Shown piece after piece: positions 6,659-11,310 of a stretch of DNA of 11,310 nucleotides (within the stretch, counting starts at the first letter, position 1; each line of letters opens with the position of its first letter). The translations under genes and the position numbers were made by a program. The stretch lies in contig CBFHPD010000220.1 of the NCBI GenBank assembly GCA_965657495.1, positions 1 to 11,310 of the forward strand, given 5' to 3'. Source of the stretch: JALQTD01 sp965657495. GTDB lineage: Bacteria > Bacteroidota > Bacteroidia > Flavobacteriales_D > Sanyastnellaceae. The notes below the pieces were generated by a model. That model did no database searches, had not been told where the DNA came from, and worked only from the letters and a program-made list of their open reading frames with translations.

Positions 6659-7669
6659 TTAGAGAGCACGGACGCTCAATGATTTCACTGCCGAGACCCC
6701 TTCAGTATAGGTCAGCCAACGGGGATCGATTGGGGTGCGGTCCAGCCACGCAGCAATGCACCGCGGAAAGTCCACGCCGCTAAAATGCGAGAACGGGTAG
6801 CCCCCTCCGAAGCGCACGTTGAACTCAAGTACCACCGGGACGCCGTCCACAACAAAAACATCGCAGTCCAAATTACCCGTGTGCCCCAACGCCTCTCCCA
6901 GTTCCATACCTAGGAGGTATAAGTCTGTTGAACGGACCGTTGCAGCCGCCCAAGTCTCCCCTGCACTCATCGATAGCTTTCGCTTCGGAACGACGGCCAC
7001 CGGTTTTCCCTTGAGGTCATTCAGCACGTCCACCCCAAATTCATCCCCAACAAGCCGCTTCTGCACGAGCACATTCCCTCCACCAAGCGCCCCAAATTTG
7101 TCCGTGAGGCCACTCGGCGAATGGCAACGTTGAGTCAAAAAACTGAACGTCTGAATCAACTCATCCCAGTTATGAACGGAGTGCACGTCAATGGACCCCA
7201 TACCGTAACGAGGCTTCACCATGAGCGGGAACAAAATCTCCTCTCGGTCCAATCCCGACCGCACCACCTCCAAGTCAAGAGCCGTGAACGGTGTCCCGAT
7301 GCCACGTGCAGTGAGCCACTGGTGCGCAGCCCACTTGTCAATCGCCAAGCGCGCGAATTCCCGCTTGGGCCCCAATACCAGCGTCCCCTGCTCACGGAAT
7401 TGATCGCCGTGCACTGCCAGGCAGTATACGTCTTCATCAAACAGAGGACACACCAAATCGATGTGGTGATTACGGCAATAGTCTAGAAGGAAGGGTATGT
7501 AGGCAGGCGAAGCTACAAGCGGTGTCACGACGTGAGGAACGTCCAAGGCAAAACATGGACTGCTCGCATGGCTGTTGCCCACATGCACCGTACCCTTAGG
7601 ACCGGCTGCAAGGACAAACCATTTCACCAAGTAATCCCGCTTCCCACAACTTGTAATCAAGATTCTCAT
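6659..7669 (-). CDS. ATP-grasp ligase, carbamoyl-phosphate-synthase/PylC-like
   Basis: This encodes 336 residues from the ATG at 7669, which overlaps the stop of the glycosyltransferase (ATGA). The in-frame ATG at 7687 lies further inside that gene and was rejected. Residues 1-35 (MRILITSCGKRDYLVKWF...) form the Rossmann-like N-terminal domain seen in ATP-grasp enzymes of this type. Residues 149-160 (LMVKPRYGMGSI) carry the ATP-binding Lys and Gly-rich loop, 206-214 (LVGDEFGVD) the second binding segment, and 282-291 (EFNVRFGGGY) the Glu-x-Asn magnesium site. The length and the ending GVSAVKSLSVRAL look complete. Family members join a carboxylate to an amine by way of an acyl phosphate. In this cluster an amino acid or other acid could be attached to an amino sugar, but the substrate cannot be read from the sequence. 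It is the last gene of the cluster. Confidence 0.88.
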   Translation of the reverse strand: MRILITSCGKRDYLVKWFVLAAGPKGTVHVGNSHASSPCFALDVPHVVTPLVASPAYIPFLLDYCRNHHIDLVCPLFDEDVYCLAVHGDQFREQGTLVLGPKREFARLAIDKWAAHQWLTARGIGTPFTALDLEVVRSGLDREEILFPLMVKPRYGMGSIDVHSVHNWDELIQTFSFLTQRCHSPSGLTDKFGALGGGNVLVQKRLVGDEFGVDVLNDLKGKPVAVVPKRKLSMSAGETWAAATVRSTDLYLLGMELGEALGHTGNLDCDVFVVDGVPVVLEFNVRFGGGYPFSHFSGVDFPRCIAAWLDRTPIDPRWLTYTEGVSAVKSLSVRAL

Positions 7670-8514
7670 GACGCGTTGGTTATCCATTGTTGAAGTCTAC
7701 GGGCCCGCTTGCTGCCGTTGCTCAAAGAGCGGTTAGCGCCGGTGACCCGCATGTGTTGACAAACATGATGAGTGAGCACAACGAGTTGCCCGTGTTGCAC
7801 AGCATCGCGTTCGATGCGCTCCAAATAATCTGAATCTGTCGGCATACTTTGCCCACGATCAATACGTTTCCCGACCCGCTCGATGATGGCACGCCGGATT
7901 AACAATTGCGAATACGCCGCATAGGTGAAGATGGGCTGAGTCAAATCGGCATTGAATCGAGTGGCCTTGAATCGAACCACCTCAACACGCGGGTTCATCA
8001 GCCTGAGGCTTTCTGAAATCATGCCCGGCAAAGCGATGTCATCCTGATCCAAGATGCAGAAGGCCTCGAACTCGGGCCGCTCCAAGAACCAATCGAGAGC
8101 CGGGTTGACAATCGAAACAGGATGGGAATTCAAATCGAGGCATACCGCAGTGATTTGATCTGGATGTTGCTTTGCCAGGCGGCGAACCAAGGCCGGAGTA
8201 TCATCATCTGAGCCATCGTCTACAATCAGTAAGTGCCAGTTCGTGAATTCCATGGCCTGCAAGCTGAGCACCGCTTCTTCAATCCAAGGCTCACCATTGT
8301 AAGTCCCCATAAACACCAGGGTACGCAGGTCTTCGGTCCATTCCATGTCTCGGTGGACCAGCATAAGCCAAGAGATAAACCGCTGCATCAAGCTGGCGAG
8401 TCGATCCTTTACTTTCGCGAAGACGGAGGCGCCTGCAGGGCGGTGCAGCCGATATTTCGCCTCTATTCGAAACAGGCGAGACAGCAATCTGAGGCTTAAC
8501 GTTTGAAGTCTCAT
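7666..8514 (-). CDS. Family 2 glycosyltransferase
   Basis: This encodes 282 residues from the ATG at 8514, which overlaps the aminotransferase stop (ATGA). An upstream in-frame ATG at 8607 would bury 90 bp in that gene. After a basic N-terminal extension of about 60 residues comes the GT-A fold: FMGTYNGEPWIEEAV (68-82), the nucleotide-binding LLIVDDGSDDDTP (95-107), the DxD-type metal site ILDQDD (154-159) and an acidic segment DSDYLERI (227-234) where the catalytic base is expected. No transmembrane helix is obvious, so it is probably cytoplasmic or membrane-peripheral. It likely transfers one activated sugar, perhaps the amino sugar made by the neighbouring genes, to a lipid-linked glycan. 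It is coupled by 4-bp overlaps to the genes on both sides. Confidence 0.9.
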   Translation of the reverse strand: MRLQTLSLRLLSRLFRIEAKYRLHRPAGASVFAKVKDRLASLMQRFISWLMLVHRDMEWTEDLRTLVFMGTYNGEPWIEEAVLSLQAMEFTNWHLLIVDDGSDDDTPALVRRLAKQHPDQITAVCLDLNSHPVSIVNPALDWFLERPEFEAFCILDQDDIALPGMISESLRLMNPRVEVVRFKATRFNADLTQPIFTYAAYSQLLIRRAIIERVGKRIDRGQSMPTDSDYLERIERDAVQHGQLVVLTHHVCQHMRVTGANRSLSNGSKRARRLQQWITNAS

Positions 8515-9614
8515 TGCGCCGCAGATGATGTCGAGCACAAAGACACGATTAGCCGCCCGATGGTTACCGTTTCCTTTTGCGTCAACTCGTGAAACATGGG
8601 TAAGCACAAAATCCGCTCAGAGAGGGACTCGGCGCGAGGACAAGATTCGGGACTGTCGGTAGCGATGCGATTGAGGCTGGGGTAAAAGTACCTGCGAGTA
8701 AGTATTCCTCGCTCTGCAAGTTCCGTCTTCACCGCAATACAGCGTTGTTCGCTCTCAAAAACAATTGGGAAGTAAGCGCAATTCCATGTCGGATTGTTGA
8801 CCGGAGGCAGTCGCAAAGGCGCTTTGAAAAAAACTTCTTGGTAGGTTTCAGCTTGCATTCGACGCTGTTCCAAGATTTCGTCAACATGGGGTAAAATACT
8901 CAAACCCATTGCTGCATGCAGCTCACTGTTCTTTCCATTCGTGCCAAATTCCGAGAACTTTTCCTCCCCGTTGTGTCCAAAGTTGCGCAACCGCCGTACT
9001 CGTTCTGCAACCTCTGCAGACCTCGCAACCACCATACCTCCCTCCACCGAGTGGAACAGCTTGGTGGCATGGAAACTGCACGTGCTAACATCTCCCCAAT
9101 GGAACACACTTTGCCCGTTGACCACGGTGCCAAACGCATGCGCCCCGTCGTAAATCACCTTCAACCCGTGGTGTTCCGCAATGCGCTGGATACCCGCCAC
9201 GTCGCAAGGAACTCCGAAGCAGTGGGTGGCAAGAATTGCCGAAGTGCGCGGCGTGATCTTGCGCTCCAGGTCCTCCAGGTCAATGTTGTACCCGTCAGAC
9301 TCAATGTCCACAAAAACAGGCTCGCATCCGCTCCAGTGGATGCTGCTTGTCGTGGCAATGTAAGAGAAGGCTGACGTGAGGATTTCTCCGGATAAATCCA
9401 ACGCCCGAATGGCCAAATGCAACGCAATCGTTCCGCTTGACACCAAGTTGACCTTTGGCAAAGCCAATTTGGATTGGAGTTTCTCCTCTAAAGCATTGAC
9501 GCAGGAACCATCGTTGGTAAGCCATCCTGAGGCGAATATGGCGTCCACCTGAGATTTGTAATCCTCTAAAGGGGGCAGAAAAGGCCGGGTTACCGGATAA
9601 ATTTTTGCTTGCAT
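8511..9614 (-). CDS. DegT/DnrJ/EryC1/StrS nucleotide-sugar aminotransferase
   Basis: This encodes 367 residues, a usual length for this family of PLP-dependent nucleotide-sugar aminotransferases. Visible landmarks are the N-terminal PVTRPFLPPLEDY (7-19), SSGTIALHLAIRAL (59-72) for phosphate contact, YDGAHAFG (155-162) with the Asp that holds the PLP ring nitrogen, and the Schiff-base Lys185 in CSFHATKLFHSVEGG. NFGHNG (211-216) follows. The N-terminal style resembles VioA-type enzymes that aminate dTDP-4-keto-6-deoxyglucose, but substrate choice cannot be proven by reading. It starts 9 bp after the acyltransferase stop and overlaps the glycosyltransferase. Together with the acyltransferase it probably makes an N-acylated amino sugar in the cytoplasm. 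Confidence 0.93.
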   Translation of the reverse strand: MQAKIYPVTRPFLPPLEDYKSQVDAIFASGWLTNDGSCVNALEEKLQSKLALPKVNLVSSGTIALHLAIRALDLSGEILTSAFSYIATTSSIHWSGCEPVFVDIESDGYNIDLEDLERKITPRTSAILATHCFGVPCDVAGIQRIAEHHGLKVIYDGAHAFGTVVNGQSVFHWGDVSTCSFHATKLFHSVEGGMVVARSAEVAERVRRLRNFGHNGEEKFSEFGTNGKNSELHAAMGLSILPHVDEILEQRRMQAETYQEVFFKAPLRLPPVNNPTWNCAYFPIVFESEQRCIAVKTELAERGILTRRYFYPSLNRIATDSPESCPRAESLSERILCLPMFHELTQKETVTIGRLIVSLCSTSSAAQ

Positions 9615-9623
9615 GCGTTGAGC

Positions 9624-10301
9624 TTACGACTTGATTTTCGCAGGGACCCCGACGACAAGTACCCCCGGAGGAACGTCAGCTATGACAGCGGCGCCTGCTC
9701 CTACGAAAGCGCCTGCTCCGATTACAACTCCTTGTCGGGTGCTTGCTCCGATACCGACGGTCGCGAGCGACTTTACGACGGTATCAGACGAAAGGTGCGC
9801 CCCAGGATTGATCTGTGCCAGATTCTCAATGATGCAGTGGTGACCGATGCTGCAATTGCGCGAAATCGAGACACCAGCGCCAATGCGGCTTCCAAAGGAT
9901 ACCGTCACATTTGGATGGATCCAAGTAGCAGGACCGATGTTCACCGACTCAGCAATAACCGCCGAAGGGTGGATAACCGACTCAACCCAATTCAATGAAA
10001 AACCAGGAATGTGTTCCAAGTCCCGCTCAAAAGCCTCGGGTACGCGGCCACTTTTTACAGCAATGACCGTCCTCCATTCAAACGTTTCTCGAGTCGCCTG
10101 CGTGTGCGGCAAAAACATATAGCCTCCCAGACGATCCAGGAACAACATCGAATTGGAATCCAACGCTGGAAGTGGCAAATTCAACACAAAGCGAATGTGC
10201 AACTCGGCCATCGACACCCCCTCACATTGAGCGAGCAGGTCCAAGAGTACGCCCGTCGTGCGCGGGCAGAAACCCAATGCATTGAATCGTATAGTTTTCA
10301 T
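9624..10301 (-). CDS. NeuD/PglD-like left-handed beta-helix acyltransferase
   Basis: This encodes 225 residues from the ATG at 10301, which overlaps the BKACE stop (ATGA). The ATG at 10358 lies inside that gene and was rejected. Residues about 108-222 are hexapeptide repeats ([IV]-x-x-[SAG] steps such as VIHPSAVIAESVNIGPATWI), ending in the usual GVPAKI. His154 or His155 in CSIGHHCIIEN lines up with the catalytic His of NeuD and PglD (SIVEHDC in NeuD, by memory). The N-terminal 100 residues occupy the place of the nucleotide-sugar-binding domain but lack the GxGGHA signature, reading FNALGFCPRTTG instead. It probably moves an acyl group from acyl-CoA to the amine made by the adjacent aminotransferase; the acyl group need not be acetyl. 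Confidence 0.88.
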   Translation of the reverse strand: MKTIRFNALGFCPRTTGVLLDLLAQCEGVSMAELHIRFVLNLPLPALDSNSMLFLDRLGGYMFLPHTQATRETFEWRTVIAVKSGRVPEAFERDLEHIPGFSLNWVESVIHPSAVIAESVNIGPATWIHPNVTVSFGSRIGAGVSISRNCSIGHHCIIENLAQINPGAHLSSDTVVKSLATVGIGASTRQGVVIGAGAFVGAGAAVIADVPPGVLVVGVPAKIKS

Positions 10302-11144
10302 TTCAAATTGCGATGCGAATTGTAGAATCTCATTTCTCCAAACTCTTTGGCCGTGCAAAGTTTGCGTTCGCTCAATTCCATCAGCGTATGCAGCCGTTTC
10401 AATAAGGTCAAATTCGTAGCTGGTCGCTTTCGATCACGGTCAAACCAGGTGTTGTCCTCCAACCCTATGCGAACACCTAAATTCAAGGATAAAGCCATCA
10501 TATGGCTATCGAACTGCGTTTGCCCAATTCCCGCCAATGCCATGTGGCTATCCTCCGGTGCTTCTTGTAGTAAAGCCCCTACCGCCGTTGGGTTTAACTG
10601 TGCCCCAGCAATGTTTCCCAATAGAATGTTGTTGTAAAAGGGCGCTTCATCAAGCCCTTTACGCTGCTGGTAGTGGAGGTAATTCATCATTCCAAGATCG
10701 AAAACTTAGAGCTCGGGTTTCGCTCCAGCCTCACGGATGTTGGCCGCAAGTTGCCGGATGGTATCCGGCGCGTTCGAAGAAGCTTGGGAAAAAGAAGTTC
10801 AACGAAGAAAGGGTTAGTGAGGCCAAGTACGGTTTCAAACTCAATACTTCCGAACGGAGCACCGGATCAACCACATTCCTTCCGCTTAACGATGTGCAAA
10901 TAACCAAATCAGGACAGTGCGCTCGTATGCCCTCCACAATGGGAGCATAATCGTCTACCTTAGAGGACGGGGTCGCATCCGCGTTTCTGGCATGAAGGTG
11001 CACCATGGTAATGCCCACCTCGTGCGCTGCGTGCACTTGCTCAATAATTTCATGAGCCTGTAGCGGCACGGAGGGAGCTGTTTGCTTCGTCGGCACCATT
11101 CCAGTTGGGGTAAAATTGACAACCATGATGTTGTTTACGGACAT
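10298..11144 (-). pseudogene. BKACE (beta-keto acid cleavage enzyme, DUF849), broken by frameshift and stop
   Basis: Two pieces in different frames (11144-10731 and 10690-10298, the latter open further upstream) join into one 281-residue family member. BKACE enzymes, named for 3-keto-5-aminohexanoate cleavage, exchange a beta-keto acid with acetyl-CoA to give acetoacetate and a new acyl-CoA. The N-terminal piece has NFTPTGMVPTK, the zinc-ligand HLH of VHLHAR (residues 48-53) and SLTLSSLNF. The C-terminal piece has FDLGMMNY, GIGQTQ and GLEDN with the third metal ligand. Removing one T from the T5 run (10789-10793) restores the frame and reads FSQASSNAPDTIRQLAANIR. That frame then meets TAA at 10706-10708 exactly where Glu is expected (KPEL-E-VFDLG). 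Two separate lesions argue for a true pseudogene. Re-initiation at the ATGATG at 10690 could still make the C-terminal part and keep coupling to the next gene. Confidence 0.85.
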
Positions 11145-11180
11145 CCATCCATTTTAGTTCCAGATTCACATCTCCGAACT

Positions 11181-11310
11181 TCAGCCCCAAAGAGAACGGA
11201 TTCCACCGGTGTGCCAAAACAAGACCGGACCTGTTGAGCCCACCTCCTCATTTCGTATCATTCGATCTAGGCCGAAAAGCGACTTTGCCGTAGAAGTTGG
11301 GTCAGCTCTG
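11181..11310 (-). CDS. C-terminal end of a D-cysteine desulfhydrase/ACC-deaminase-like PLP enzyme (partial)
   Basis: An open minus-strand frame runs in from the window edge (first whole codon at 11309) for 42 residues and stops with TGA at 11181. ADPTSTAKSLFGLDRMIR followed by GPVLFWHTGG corresponds to the C-terminal LDPVYTGKAMAGL ... GPILFIHTGG of D-cysteine desulfhydrases as I remember them; the final residues (IRSLWG) differ. The family uses PLP to cleave D-cysteine or 1-aminocyclopropane-1-carboxylate. The piece lies 36 bp upstream of the BKACE start, so it probably belongs to the same transcript. Only the tail is visible, so the exact activity and the catalytic Lys cannot be checked. Confidence 0.7.
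   Translation of the reverse strand, partial: RADPTSTAKSLFGLDRMIRNEEVGSTGPVLFWHTGGIRSLWG

Noticed and set aside
6391..6783. Plus-strand open frame of 130 residues
   Set aside because: It runs into the ATP-grasp gene on the other strand, has no recognisable domain or hydrophobic pattern, and is rich in Arg, Ser and His like an antisense shadow.
7670..7687. ATP-grasp start six codons upstream
   Set aside because: The ATGA overlap at 7666-7669 starts directly on the conserved MRILITSCGKRD segment and matches the overlap style of the cluster.
10706..10793. Programmed frameshift in the BKACE gene
   Set aside because: Even after a corrective shift the frame meets an in-frame TAA, so a shift alone cannot give the full protein.

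Overview
The window looks like a mid-GC chromosome segment of a member of the Bacteroidota, most likely a flavobacterial or Cryomorphaceae-like marine lineage. Evidence for this is the absence of Shine-Dalgarno sequences, a TAnnTTTG-type promoter -7 box, secreted proteins whose signal peptides end at SQ, GQ or AQ, and a giant secreted protein with SprB-like, thrombospondin-type-3-like (TSP3) and MopE-like segments. The lineage call is inferred from style, not from a marker gene.

Left part (1-4930, plus strand): a two-gene secreted-protein operon. A 246-residue exported protein of unknown function overlaps by 4 bp (ATGA) a 1347-residue exported protein. The large protein has an unrecognised N-terminal region, a 12-cysteine patch, a SprB-like segment, six tandem 57-residue Asp/Cys repeats (exactly 171 bp each), and a MopE-like C-terminus. 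A strong hairpin terminator follows. Middle (5112-6026, plus strand): a lone gene for a probable outer-membrane beta-barrel protein with an Sm-like N-terminal stretch. Its likely promoter lies almost on the start codon, which suggests a leaderless mRNA.

6027-6658 is a 632-bp convergent intergenic region. It holds a perfect palindrome, a GC-rich structured element of about 107 bp with a terminator-like hairpin at each end, and on the minus strand what looks like the 3' remnant of a beta-barrel gene.

Right part (6659-11310, minus strand, read right to left): a tightly packed cluster that looks like surface-glycan or amino-sugar synthesis. The order is the 3' end of a D-cysteine desulfhydrase/ACC-deaminase-like PLP enzyme, a BKACE (DUF849) gene, a NeuD/PglD-like left-handed beta-helix acyltransferase, a DegT/DnrJ/EryC1/StrS sugar aminotransferase, a family 2 glycosyltransferase and an ATP-grasp ligase. 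Three of the junctions are ATGA overlaps. The aminotransferase and acyltransferase together suggest an N-acylated amino sugar. The ATP-grasp and BKACE genes suggest an unusual acyl or aminoacyl decoration (inference). The BKACE gene is broken twice, by an extra T in a T5 run and by a GAA-to-TAA nonsense change, so this branch may be dead in this strain unless the assembly is wrong.
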